This document shows, piece after piece, positions 54,491-63,265 of a DNA stretch of 64,000 nucleotides. The notes beneath the pieces are model-generated. The model worked only from the letters and a program-made list of their open reading frames with translations, did not search any database and was not told where the DNA came from. Numbering within the stretch: position 1 is the first letter of the stretch; every line of letters starts with the position of its first letter. This DNA is from UBA9926 sp023261215 (GTDB taxonomy: Bacteria > Pseudomonadota > Gammaproteobacteria > Pseudomonadales > Azotimanducaceae). The position numbers and the translations under genes are program-made. The DNA is taken from positions 1-64,000 of the forward strand of contig JAYPYV010000005.1 in NCBI GenBank assembly GCA_038136035.1, read 5' to 3'.

Positions 54491-55279
54491 ATGGTGAACG
54501 CCTCGAGCCGCGTGATGCGGGGCCTTCTCTGGGTTTACGGCTTGGCGGGGTTCACCTTGTTTGGTTATCTCGAGCAATGGCAAGCGGTGGGTGTCTGGTT
54601 AATCCTGATGATCTTCGCTCGGAGCGGGCTGGTCATACGAGATCGTATCGAAGGCTGTGCCCTCGCACGCCAGCGTTGGTTCGATTACTTCGAGCATTCG
54701 AAAGCCAAGGCACTGAAACTTGGCCTGATCGTCTCCACGCTGTTCATTGGCTCAGCTTGCGTTCAGGCTTTGACGATAGGCTTTCATCGAGTCGAGGTGG
54801 CTAATTGGTACGATGAACCGATGGCGAACCAGCTTGCACAGTGGCTGGTTTCGCCTTTTGTTCATAGCGACTGGCAGCACTGGGGAAGCAACTGGGTGAT
54901 GGCGATCGCGATCGTAACATCCCTTTCGATTGAACGGCCCACCAAATTGCTTGGTATTTGGTTGGCGTCTGCGCTGATCGTTGCTGCGTCGTCACTCATG
55001 TCGCTGCTGGATCCACAGGGTTCTGAATTTGTTGTGGTAGGGGCGTCTGCTGGATTAGCGGGATTGATGGGGGCAGGGTGGTGTTTCAGTCAAAATCGAC
55101 GGGTTTCGTATCCACCCTATTTCTCAAGGATCTTTTTGGCGCAATTTTGCTTGGCTTTCGGCTTGCTCAGTAGCCTTCACTCAATGAAGTCTGTGGTCGT
55201 GCACGGGGTGGGCTTTGGCTTGGGGGTCGGGCTTGCACAATTGCGCAAGCCCAAACCGACTAATTGCCAAACTCGCTAA
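54491..55279 (+). CDS. Rhomboid-family intramembrane serine protease
   Basis: 262 residues with about eight hydrophobic segments, two of them before the rhomboid core. The core shows H130-x3-N134 in VHSDWQHWGSNW (oxyanion-hole HxxxN of helix 2), the nucleophile S186 in VVGASAGLAGLMGAGW, and the catalytic H238 in VVVHGVGFGLGVG with the G241/G245 packing glycines. The residue after the serine is Ala, where the canonical motif is GxSG. It should cut a membrane-embedded or membrane-edge segment. It is 15 bp after the double-glycine peptide gene on the same strand and likely co-transcribed. Its 3' end overlaps pntB (convergent) by 20 bp. Confidence 0.82.
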   Translation: MVNASSRVMRGLLWVYGLAGFTLFGYLEQWQAVGVWLILMIFARSGLVIRDRIEGCALARQRWFDYFEHSKAKALKLGLIVSTLFIGSACVQALTIGFHRVEVANWYDEPMANQLAQWLVSPFVHSDWQHWGSNWVMAIAIVTSLSIERPTKLLGIWLASALIVAASSLMSLLDPQGSEFVVVGASAGLAGLMGAGWCFSQNRRVSYPPYFSRIFLAQFCLAFGLLSSLHSMKSVVVHGVGFGLGVGLAQLRKPKPTNCQTR

Positions 55280-56630
55280 TCACGCCCGAAATGCTCTCTT
55301 TGGCATCACCAAAGAGCATTCGAGTGTTCTCGCCAAAGAACAGGGGGTTGTCCACGCCTGAGAACCCTGAGGCCATGGAACGCTTGAGTACGAACACCGT
55401 TCGAGCCTGGTCGACGTTGATGATCGGCATCCCATAAATCGGACTATCGCTGTCTTCTCTGGCTGAGGGATTCACCACGTCGTTCGCTCCAATCACGATC
55501 GCAACATCGACGTTCTCGATTCGCGGGTTGATATCGTCCATTTCAACCAGTTGCTCGTAGGGCACGTCCGCCTCAGCAAGCAGAACGTTCATATGGCCCG
55601 GCATACGGCCAGCCACAGGGTGAATGGCGTAGGACACTTCGCAGCCATTTTTCTCCAAAATTTGACCCAGTTCCTTCACTACATGTTGCGCTTGCGCGAC
55701 GGCCATGCCGTAGCCAGGTACGAAGCAAACATTGCTTGCAGCTTCGAGAATGTAATAGGCATCTTCAACGGAGATCGGCTTCACTTCTCCCTCGACGGCT
55801 TTTGCTACCTTGTGAGAGCCAAAGCCACTAAAGAGTACGTTCGCGAGAGAGCGGTTCATGGCTTTACACATGATATTTGTGAGAATGATGCCCGAGGCGC
55901 CAACCAGCGAGCCGGCCACAATCAGGACATTGTTGTTCACCGCAAAACCGGCAGCACAGGCAGCCAAGCCTGAGTAACTGTTTAGAAGGGAAATGACCAC
56001 CGGCATATCTGCGCCACCGATCGGAATGACCGCCATCACCCCAAGCACCAACGCTAAAACGATGAGTGCGTAGAGGTACTGGGAATCGGGCGTTGGATTC
56101 ATCGCAAACAACACAGCACTCACAACAATGCCAGCCAGGAGCAGTCCGTTGAAGATGCGCTGGCCAGCGAACGTCCAGGGCGCACTGTTAATTCGTTCGC
56201 TTAACTTGCCGTAGGCGATCAAGCTTCCCGTCAGAGTGACGCCGCCAATCAAAATAGCCAGCGCAACGGTTGAGGCGGTGAACGTCGGAATGGCTTCGCT
56301 GCCAACATAGAGCGTCGCCCAGCCCACCAGGAGACTTGAGGCGCCACCTGACCCGTTAAAGAGGGCGACCATCTCCGGCATGCTGGTCATGGCGACGAGG
56401 CGAGCGGCCAACGCGCCAATGATGCTGCCCAGCACAATGCCGCCCACGATGACTTCAAAGCTTACGATCTGTTGATCGGTCAACGCGGCGACCACGGCGA
56501 TGAGCATGCCAAGCGACGAAAAGAGATTGCCGCGTCGTGCGGTGGCAGGGGATCCCAGCATCTTCAAACCAAAGATGAAGAGGGCTGAGGCTAGGATGTA
56601 AGCTAAATTGGCTATTAACTCAATGGACAT
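55260..56630 (-). CDS. pntB: NAD(P) transhydrogenase subunit beta
   Basis: 456 residues. About eight to nine membrane helices (MSIELIANLAYILASALFI onward, with MTSMPEMVALFNGSGG) are followed by the NADP-binding domain with VPGYGMAVAQAQHVVKELG, HPVAGRMPGHMNVLLAEA and VIGANDVVNPSARED. With the two alpha subunits it moves hydride from NADH to NADP using the proton gradient. It is the last gene of the pnt operon and starts 6 bp after pntAB. Confidence 0.95.
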   Translation of the reverse strand: MSIELIANLAYILASALFIFGLKMLGSPATARRGNLFSSLGMLIAVVAALTDQQIVSFEVIVGGIVLGSIIGALAARLVAMTSMPEMVALFNGSGGASSLLVGWATLYVGSEAIPTFTASTVALAILIGGVTLTGSLIAYGKLSERINSAPWTFAGQRIFNGLLLAGIVVSAVLFAMNPTPDSQYLYALIVLALVLGVMAVIPIGGADMPVVISLLNSYSGLAACAAGFAVNNNVLIVAGSLVGASGIILTNIMCKAMNRSLANVLFSGFGSHKVAKAVEGEVKPISVEDAYYILEAASNVCFVPGYGMAVAQAQHVVKELGQILEKNGCEVSYAIHPVAGRMPGHMNVLLAEADVPYEQLVEMDDINPRIENVDVAIVIGANDVVNPSAREDSDSPIYGMPIINVDQARTVFVLKRSMASGFSGVDNPLFFGENTRMLFGDAKESISGVISEFGN

Positions 56631-56636
56631 GATGAC

Positions 56637-56918
56637 TTAACCCCTTTTGCTCTTAAACATACCCAACATGCGGTCGGTCACGAGGTATCCGCCTACCACG
56701 TTGATCGTAGCGAACGTTACGGCAGCGCCACCAAGCCATGACGCCATCTCTGGCGAACTCGCCCCAGCAGCCAGAAAGGCTCCGGCAAGCGTAATCCCAG
56801 AAATCGCATTGGCACCGGACATCAGCGGTGTGTGGAGCGTCGCAGGAACCTTCGAGATGAGCTCAAAACCAAGAAAGATGGATAAAACCAGAATGAAAGT
56901 GAGATAGACGAGTTCCAT
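56637..56918 (-). CDS. pntAB: NAD(P) transhydrogenase subunit alpha, membrane part
   Basis: 93 residues from ATG 56918, preceded by GGAGGG; the frame runs 19 codons further but the family starts here. Three helices with ISKVPATLHTPLMSGANAI, the conserved link between membrane and nucleotide domains. In E. coli this segment is fused to PntA; here, as in Rhodospirillum, it is separate. Confidence 0.93.
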   Translation of the reverse strand: MELVYLTFILVLSIFLGFELISKVPATLHTPLMSGANAISGITLAGAFLAAGASSPEMASWLGGAAVTFATINVVGGYLVTDRMLGMFKSKRG

Positions 56919-56922
56919 GTTG

Positions 56923-58062
56923 TTAACCCTCCGCGCGTCGAGCAATGATGGCGTCATTAATGAGTGATCCACCATGGGTGATCACACAGCCCTTTAGAAT
57001 GTCGTCTTCCAAATCAATATTGAATTGTTTGGCCTCTGCGTCCCAATACTCGGTGACAAGATTCACGAGGTTGGCCGCATACATTTGTGAGGCATCTTTC
57101 GCCACCTCTGCGGGCAAGTTCGACACGCCAATGATCGAAACCCCGTTAATATCGACGACCTGATCGGGTGCGGAGCCTTCAACATTACCGCCTGAGTCCA
57201 CCGCCATATCGACGATAACGCCGCCGGGTTTCATCGCAGCCACCATATCGGCCGTGACAATTCGCGGTGCGGCGCGACCAAAGACTTGTGCGGTGGTAAT
57301 CACGATATCGGATTGACTGATAGCCTCGCGCATTCCGAGTCGCTGACGCTCGAGTTGCTCATCGGTGAGCTGGACGGCGTAACCATCTTTTGTCTGACCC
57401 GTCTCGCCCAGGTCAATCTCAAGGAACTTTGCGCCGAGCGATCGAACCTGTTCAGCGACCACCGGTCGAGTGTCGAACGCTTCAACTTTCGCGCCCAGTC
57501 GTTTTGCCGTCGCAATGGCTTGGAGTCCGGCGACGCCGGCGCCAATCACAAAAACTTTGGCCGGGCTGAGCGTGCCTGCGGGGGTCATCATCATTGGCAA
57601 GATACGATCCAATTTATTGGCCGCCAACAACACCATCACATAGCCGGCTAAGTTAGCTTGCGAGCTCAGTGCGTCCATTTTTTGTGCGCGCGTCGTTCTC
57701 GGAATCATCTCCATACTGATGCTCGTGACGCCCTTCGCAGCGAGCTGATCGACCAGCGGCCCTTCGTTGTAAGGATCAAGATAGCTCACATGGACCGCGC
57801 CTGACTTTAATAAGTCGACGTCTTGGCCACCTGGTTTACGTACGCGAAGGACAAGGTCGGCGCCACTGATCAAAGCAGATCGATCGGCTACGATCGAAGC
57901 GCCAGCCTCCTCGTAGTTTGCATCAGAATAGCCGGCTCGAAGGCCTGCATTCGTTTCAATTTGAACCGTCAAGCCGGCCTTCACCAGCTTTTTGACGGCA
58001 TCGGGAATCAGCGCGACGCGGCGCTCACTCTCGAGTTGTTCTGCCGGAACTGCAAGTAGCAT
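56923..58062 (-). CDS. pntAA: NAD(P) transhydrogenase subunit alpha, NAD-binding part
   Basis: 379 residues from ATG 58062, eight bases after GAGGG. ESERRVALIPDAVKKLVKAG at the start, VFVIGAGVAGLQAIATAKRL for the NAD loop, FDTRPVVAEQVRSLGAKFLE and the mobile loop with DGYAVQLTDEQ. This soluble domain binds NAD(H) and hands hydride to PntB. It stops short of the membrane part, which is the next gene 4 bp on. Confidence 0.95.
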   Translation of the reverse strand: MLLAVPAEQLESERRVALIPDAVKKLVKAGLTVQIETNAGLRAGYSDANYEEAGASIVADRSALISGADLVLRVRKPGGQDVDLLKSGAVHVSYLDPYNEGPLVDQLAAKGVTSISMEMIPRTTRAQKMDALSSQANLAGYVMVLLAANKLDRILPMMMTPAGTLSPAKVFVIGAGVAGLQAIATAKRLGAKVEAFDTRPVVAEQVRSLGAKFLEIDLGETGQTKDGYAVQLTDEQLERQRLGMREAISQSDIVITTAQVFGRAAPRIVTADMVAAMKPGGVIVDMAVDSGGNVEGSAPDQVVDINGVSIIGVSNLPAEVAKDASQMYAANLVNLVTEYWDAEAKQFNIDLEDDILKGCVITHGGSLINDAIIARRAEG

Positions 58063-58683
58063 AGGGTTGTCCCTCACGTGGTCGATAGGGTGAACAAGTT
58101 GTGAAGCCTATTCTTGGGCTTCAGGTCATTGTACGAGGATCCGAGACGCTTTGATCCATCGATCTCAGTCACTGCCGGGAATCATACTTGAATGGACGTG
58201 AGTTTGCTCTGATCGACGTGATCCAGATGGTTGTTTAGCGATTTTGAGGTTGACGTAAAGGAGAGGGCGAGGTTGCGCCTCGAGGCGTCTTAGCCCAGAG
58301 CGATGATTACGATTGCCGGGGCCGAGTTTAGCGCCGGCTGCTTAAGATGTTGCTGCGTCACTCGATGATTTACGCTTTAAAACGAGGGTTCGAAATCCGC
58401 GCTAAACTCACCCTTGCTCGAAAGTTGAAATGATCAGAGGTCGTTTGCTTCGCAAGAAAGCGGGTGCTTCGATGCCCTGACGCAGTGCCTGTCAGTCAGC
58501 AGACAGGGTTGATCGCGAAGTACGGTGCTTGAGAAGCGGCGTAAACTATTGAAGAGAGTCCCGAGGGAGAGACATCCGGATTTGGCAATCCTCTTTGGTC
58601 TGCTGGGCCAAAGGCGAAAGGCAGAGGGCAAAGCGTAAAGACTCAGGGCAAAGCGCAAAAACTAAGGTTAGGAAAGCGATACC
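58063..58683. other. Intergenic region between pnt operon and carboxyltransferase gene
   Basis: About 620 bp holding both divergent promoters, which I could not assign. A 7-bp-stem hairpin (TGAAGCC/GGCTTCA) lies at 58102-58123 in the likely pnt leader and a 20-bp repeat cluster at 58602-58661. No gene is supported. Confidence 0.6.
58602..58661. repeat. Short tandem repeat, about 20-bp units
   Basis: Two units, 58622-58641 and 58642-58661, share AGGGCAAAGCG(T/C)AAA; a third, looser copy (GGGCCAAAGGCGAAAG) precedes them. It ends 22 bp before the ATG of the carboxyltransferase gene. Confidence 0.7.
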
Positions 58684-60243
58684 ATGACGAGTTGGCAAGA
58701 AGAGATCGATGAAATTCGTCATCGAAAAGCATTGAGCCTTCAGCAGGGCGGTGAGGATGGCGTAGCGAAGCAACACGCCAAAGGTCGAATGACGATCAGG
58801 GAACGCATCGACCAAATGGTTGACGCGAGCAGTTTTGTTGAGCACGGGCCAGGTGCTGGCTTTGCCGAAAAGAATGCCAAAGGCGAGATTGAATCGTTTA
58901 CGCCTGCGAACTATGTGGTGGGTTTTGGTGAAGTAGGTGGGCGTCGAGTGGTCGTGGGCGGCGAAGATTTTACCCTGAAGGGGGGCTCTCCCAATGCCGC
59001 AGGTCTCCGTAAAAGCGTGTACGCAGAGGAGCTCGCCGTCCACTTCAAAGTCCCATTGATTCGGTTTCTTGAAGGCGGAGGGGGTAGCGTTGCAGGTAGC
59101 GGGGGCAGCGGTCCAAAGACCGTTGGTTCGCCCGTTTTCGCCGAGCCGCGATTTAAAATCATCGCAGATGCTTTGGGTGTCGTACCCGTTGTATCGGCGG
59201 CCGTCGGACCGGTTGCTGGATTTCCCGCTGGGCGATTAGCTGCCTCCCACTTTTCCGTGATGGTGAAGTCAGTGTCTCAGGTGATGGTGGCAGGGCCCGC
59301 TGTGGTCGCTCGGGCTCTGGGCAAGCAGTTGGATAAAGAAGCGCTCGGCGGATGGAAGACCCACGAATCAAGTGGCGTGGTGGATCTTGTTGTGGAATCG
59401 GAAGCCGAGGCGTTCGCAGCGATGCAGCGGTTTTTGGCTTATTTGCCCCAGAATGTCGATCATCGGCCTGAGCGCAGTTCCTGCAGTGATCCCCATGATC
59501 GTGCCGATGCGGCGCTCTGTGACATTGTGCCCAGGGATACAAGAAAACCCTTCAAGATGCGTGAAGTGATTCGGCGAGTGGTCGACGAAGGGTCGTTCAT
59601 GGAGATCTCGGAGAAATTTGGTCGAGGTCAAATTATTGGCCTGGCTCGGCTGAGTGGTTTGCCGGTCGGCATTATTGCCAATGACTGCAAGTATTACGCC
59701 GGCGCGATGACGGCACAGGGGTCGCAAAAAGTCCGTCGAATGATCGAACTCTGCGAAACCTTTCATCTACCCATTGTCAATTTTTTGGATGAGCCAGGCT
59801 TTATGGTCGGTCCTGAAGCAGAGCGTCTCGGGACGATTCGGTACGGGATGAGTGCCGTGGCAGCGGCTTCACAGTCGAGACTGCCCTGGGCAACCGTAGG
59901 GGTCCACAAGGCCTTTGGCGTGGCATCGGCGGCACACTTTGCACCTTTTACTTACAAGCTCGCTTGGCCTTCTTACGAAACGGGCGCTTTACCCGTCGAG
60001 GGTGGTGTGGCCGTCGCGTTCCAGCGCCAACTCGCGGAAAGCGAAAACCCAGACCAATTGAGGGCAACGCTCGAGGCTGAATTGGCTTCAGCCCGATCGC
60101 CGATGGGCATGATGGAGAGTTTCGCGCTCCATGAATTGATAGACCCAAGCGAGACTCGGCACCGGTTATGTCAATGGTCGCATTGGATTGAACCGCTGCT
60201 GGACGATCTCAAAGGGCCCGCCCGTTGGGGGTACCGGCCCTGA
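58684..60243 (+). CDS. Acyl-CoA carboxylase carboxyltransferase (beta) subunit family
   Basis: 519 residues in two crotonase-like halves. First half: EGGGGSVAGSGGSGPKTVG and AVGPVAGFPAGRLAASHF; second half: IIANDCKYYAGAMTAQGSQK and FLDEPGFMVGPEAERLGTI. Both glycine-rich oxyanion sites are intact. The family moves carboxyl groups between biotin and acyl-CoA (propionyl-, methylcrotonyl- or geranyl-CoA) or decarboxylates methylmalonyl-CoA. No biotin carboxylase or biotin carrier gene is in the window, so its partner is elsewhere. Its TGA overlaps the ATG of the ScsB/DsbD-like gene, an odd pairing. Confidence 0.9.
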   Translation: MTSWQEEIDEIRHRKALSLQQGGEDGVAKQHAKGRMTIRERIDQMVDASSFVEHGPGAGFAEKNAKGEIESFTPANYVVGFGEVGGRRVVVGGEDFTLKGGSPNAAGLRKSVYAEELAVHFKVPLIRFLEGGGGSVAGSGGSGPKTVGSPVFAEPRFKIIADALGVVPVVSAAVGPVAGFPAGRLAASHFSVMVKSVSQVMVAGPAVVARALGKQLDKEALGGWKTHESSGVVDLVVESEAEAFAAMQRFLAYLPQNVDHRPERSSCSDPHDRADAALCDIVPRDTRKPFKMREVIRRVVDEGSFMEISEKFGRGQIIGLARLSGLPVGIIANDCKYYAGAMTAQGSQKVRRMIELCETFHLPIVNFLDEPGFMVGPEAERLGTIRYGMSAVAAASQSRLPWATVGVHKAFGVASAAHFAPFTYKLAWPSYETGALPVEGGVAVAFQRQLAESENPDQLRATLEAELASARSPMGMMESFALHELIDPSETRHRLCQWSHWIEPLLDDLKGPARWGYRP

Positions 60244-62435
60244 TGCGCGCACTCGTGTCGCCAATCGTTTTGTCGAGCTCACCACCGGGCCCTTTCTTGA
60301 GTCGGATCGTGAACGTTTTCCTCGCCCTGACGGTTGCTTTGTGCGCTTGCTCGCCCATTGCCTCAGCGCTCGAGAGCCCTTGGGTGAGTTCGGGACAAGC
60401 GAATGCGAGGCTTCTGACCTCCTCGGATCAAGTAGCGCCAGGTGAATCGATTTGGTTGGCGTTAGAACTGGAACTTCCCGATGGCTGGCATACTTATTGG
60501 CGAAATCCGGGGGATTCTGGCGCGCCACCCACGCTGGACTATTCGCTTCCAAAGGGTGTCTTGCTTGGGGAGATGAATTGGGTGCCGCCTGAGATCATCC
60601 CGTTTGGGCCGCTGATCAATTTGGGTTACAAAAAGCGCGCGTTCTACGCCCAACCTCTGAAGCTACCCCCTGAGTTCGAGGGCGAATACCTCGATATCCA
60701 ACTTAAAGGTCGTTGGTTGGTTTGCGAAGCCGTCTGTATTCCAGAAAGGGCTGAGCTTGCGCTGCGCCTGCCTGTAAACCCTGCGTCGATGGACGAGGTC
60801 TCAGAAAAAGAAACAGGCGGTCGAACCCGTGGATCGTTTACTCGCGGCGATCGCGTGGTATGGCTTAGTACTTTGCAAGCCCTGTGGCCAAAGCCGCTCC
60901 CTGGCGCCACGGTTCATATGAATCAAAACCAAGTCGTCGTTCGCTTACCCGCAAGCGTGGCTGCCGTATCCGAGCAAGCGAAGTTGACTTACTTGCCTTA
61001 CGCCTCTGAATCCATCGACTTAACGCTCGCGCAAGAATGGCAATTATCTTCCAACTCGGGCTTGGTTGAGTTGGTCCTGCCTGCTGCTTTAGATGCACCC
61101 GTTGATATGACAGGCGTCGTTCTTTTTGAGGAGATTGTGGCCGGTGAGACCTTACGCGGCGCGTTCGAGGTCGTTCATGCTGTCCAACCTGTCGCGGGGC
61201 CTGATTCTCTCACGGTGTTAACCGCAATGCTTTTTGCGTTTCTGGGCGGGCTGATCCTGAACTTGATGCCCTGTGTCTTTCCCGTGCTGTCGATCAAAGT
61301 GCTCGGGTTGATTCAGCCAGCGAGCAGACGTTCGCGGCTTGCCGCAGGATTAAGTTACGGCGCCGGGGTGATTGTGAGTTTCTTAGCGCTTGCACTGATG
61401 TTGGTGATCCTTCGAGAGCTCGGAGAGAATTTGGGTTGGGGGTTTCAGCTGCAGTGGCCATGGATGGTGGGCGTGCTGGCGCTGATCTTTGTGCTGCTCG
61501 GCTTGAATCTCAGCGGGTTTTTCGAAATGGGCCTGGGCTTGCAGGCGTTTGCAGGCAACCTTGAAGCGGGCCAGAACAGAGCGAGCGGTATGAGCAGCTT
61601 TTGGACGGGGGTTTTGGCTGTGGTCGTCGCCGCACCCTGTACCGCACCCTTTATGGGCGCGGCGCTGGGGTACGCCATGACGCAACCGCTTCATTCAACC
61701 TTTGCAATCTTTTTTGCGCTCGGCGTTGGTATGGCGGCCCCGATGACACTGCTGGCGAGTTATCCGAGACTGTTGTCTGGTTTGCCGAAACCCGGACCTT
61801 GGATGGTTCGGCTCAAAGAGGTGCTTGCTTTTCCGATGTATTTCTCGGCGCTCTGGCTGGTTTGGGTGCTCTCTGAGCAGACTGGTGGCCTCGGACTGCT
61901 GATATGGGGATCTTTATTCATCGGCTCGGTGTTTCTGATTTGGTTGGGTCAACAAGCGCCCTCGCTCGAGAGAGTCCTGTGGCTTCTGGCGTTGCTTATA
62001 TTGCCGCTCGGGTTCGCCCAGTTGGAAACAAGGTCATCCCCGTCCATGGACCCGCTGCTCCAGGATGAGCGTTCCGCTTCTGGATCGCTCATCTACTCGG
62101 ATGAGGCCGTTACATCGGCGCTTGCAAACGGTCACCCAGTGTTCGTCGATTTCACGGCGGATTGGTGCATCACCTGCAAGGTGAACGAGCGCGTGGCGAT
62201 TCAAGCGGCTGCCACCCGAGCACTATTTGATGCGCAGGGTGTGGTGGTTTTGGTCGCTGACTGGACCAATGAAGATGCCTCCATCACTCAAGCGCTGGCT
62301 CGGTTCGGTCGCGTTGGCGTGCCGCTGTACTTGCTCTACCGGCCAGGTGAGCAAGACCCTCTAATTTTGCCTCAACTGTTGACGACCGACGTGATTAGAG
62401 AGGCGCTGATGGGGGATGCGAGTTCTTCCAGCTAG
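60243..62435 (+). CDS. ScsB/DsbD-like thiol:disulfide interchange transporter
   Basis: 730 residues from ATG 60243. N-terminal signal/anchor (to about residue 45), a periplasmic N-domain with ELPDGWHTYWRNPGDSGAPP and LKGRWLVCEAVCIPERAEL (CEAVC supplies two cysteines), then eight helices with LNLMPCVFPVLSIKVL and AAPCTAPFMGAALGYA carrying the two membrane cysteines, and a C-terminal thioredoxin domain with VDFTADWCITCKVNERV. This order (long N-domain, membrane, CxxC thioredoxin) is that of ScsB-type DsbD proteins, which pass reducing power from the cytoplasm to the periplasm. No periplasmic partner gene is adjacent. It is co-translated with the carboxyltransferase. Confidence 0.92.
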   Translation: MRALVSPIVLSSSPPGPFLSRIVNVFLALTVALCACSPIASALESPWVSSGQANARLLTSSDQVAPGESIWLALELELPDGWHTYWRNPGDSGAPPTLDYSLPKGVLLGEMNWVPPEIIPFGPLINLGYKKRAFYAQPLKLPPEFEGEYLDIQLKGRWLVCEAVCIPERAELALRLPVNPASMDEVSEKETGGRTRGSFTRGDRVVWLSTLQALWPKPLPGATVHMNQNQVVVRLPASVAAVSEQAKLTYLPYASESIDLTLAQEWQLSSNSGLVELVLPAALDAPVDMTGVVLFEEIVAGETLRGAFEVVHAVQPVAGPDSLTVLTAMLFAFLGGLILNLMPCVFPVLSIKVLGLIQPASRRSRLAAGLSYGAGVIVSFLALALMLVILRELGENLGWGFQLQWPWMVGVLALIFVLLGLNLSGFFEMGLGLQAFAGNLEAGQNRASGMSSFWTGVLAVVVAAPCTAPFMGAALGYAMTQPLHSTFAIFFALGVGMAAPMTLLASYPRLLSGLPKPGPWMVRLKEVLAFPMYFSALWLVWVLSEQTGGLGLLIWGSLFIGSVFLIWLGQQAPSLERVLWLLALLILPLGFAQLETRSSPSMDPLLQDERSASGSLIYSDEAVTSALANGHPVFVDFTADWCITCKVNERVAIQAAATRALFDAQGVVVLVADWTNEDASITQALARFGRVGVPLYLLYRPGEQDPLILPQLLTTDVIREALMGDASSSS

Positions 62436-62827
62436 GCTTTGTGCGGATGACGTCAAGTCTCAAGACCATTTGCCGATCAAAGGGTAGGCCGACATGGGCC
62501 TCGCTGCTCAACGGAGTCTCCGACCGACGACCAGGCAGAAAGGCGAGGGGGGCGCCATGGCAGGCGTTGACGCTTAAGGCCGTGCAGACCAAAGATCAGG
62601 CGATGCACTTTGGATTGTCACTGATTGTCGCTGGGTGGCTCGCGACTTTTGGTGGGGAGTAACTAGAAGCAAAAAGAGTGCGAGAGCCTTTTGCCTTTCT
62701 CTAGAGGTATTTTCACCTGAGGCCTCAGAGAACCTTTCAAATTATCGTTTGAGAGGGCTCTCTAAGGCCTTTCCTAGACTATCCTCCAGCGCTTGCGCTA
62801 TCTGGCGGTTGCAGTACTCACTCAGAA
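62436..62827. other. Intergenic region with a large hairpin
   Basis: About 392 bp between convergent genes. It contains the hairpin at 62727-62763 and a 12-bp palindrome CTGAGGCCTCAG at 62717-62728, but no supported gene. Confidence 0.5.
62727..62763. terminator. Possible bidirectional transcript-end hairpin without T-run
   Basis: AGAGA-A-CCTTTCAAA, loop TTATCG, TTTGAGAGG-GC-TCTCT gives a 14-bp stem with one small internal loop and one G-U pair, between two convergent genes. The missing T-run makes a standard intrinsic terminator uncertain. Confidence 0.4.
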
Positions 62828-63250
62828 TTAAGGATCGACCCGGGCTGATGCCTGTCCTTTGATAACTTCGACGCCTTCTTCATCTTTCGTGGACACACTG
62901 ATGTCTACGAAGTGGTCACCACCTTCCTCTCGAATGGCTTCAATCGTGGCGGTCGCAGTCAAGGTCGCGCCTGGGAAAACTTGGGACGTGAACCGAACGC
63001 CGTACGCTGTCAGCCGTCCGTCACCCACATAGTTCGTGAGCATTCTGCCTGTCATCCCCATGGACAACATCCCGTGCGCAAACACCGAGGGGTAACCCGC
63101 AATCTGCGTCGTAAAAATTTCGTCAGAGTGCAATGGATTGTAATCACCTGATGCGCCAGCATATTGAACAATCTGCGTTCGGGAGAGGTTTTTGCAAACC
63201 TCTTCGCTGTAGGTATCGCCAACTTTCAGTTCACTTGCTCGAAGTGCCAT
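62828..63250 (-). CDS. MaoC-family (R)-enoyl-CoA hydratase subunit
   Basis: 140 residues from ATG 63250, eight bases after GGGGAGA. The hydratase 2 motif is YAGASGDYNPLHSDEIF, with the catalytic D and H, followed by VFAHGMLSMGMTGRML. This is the active half of a hot-dog-fold hydratase. The upstream gene encodes the other half, and together they probably form a heteromer that hydrates an enoyl-CoA. The frame has five extra codons upstream that lack a ribosome binding site. Confidence 0.9.
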   Translation of the reverse strand: MALRASELKVGDTYSEEVCKNLSRTQIVQYAGASGDYNPLHSDEIFTTQIAGYPSVFAHGMLSMGMTGRMLTNYVGDGRLTAYGVRFTSQVFPGATLTATATIEAIREEGGDHFVDISVSTKDEEGVEVIKGQASARVDP

Positions 63251-63265
63251 GATCACTCTCCCCAA

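Noticed and set aside
54472..54804. Open frame overlapping the rhomboid gene in another phase
   Set aside because: The rhomboid frame carries the catalytic motifs; this one has no family resemblance.
58546..59043. Minus-strand open frame of 165 codons
   Set aside because: Overlaps the carboxyltransferase gene and the repeat cluster; no motif or start signal.
62717..62728. 12-bp palindrome CTGAGGCCTCAG
   Set aside because: Isolated and between convergent genes; could easily be chance.
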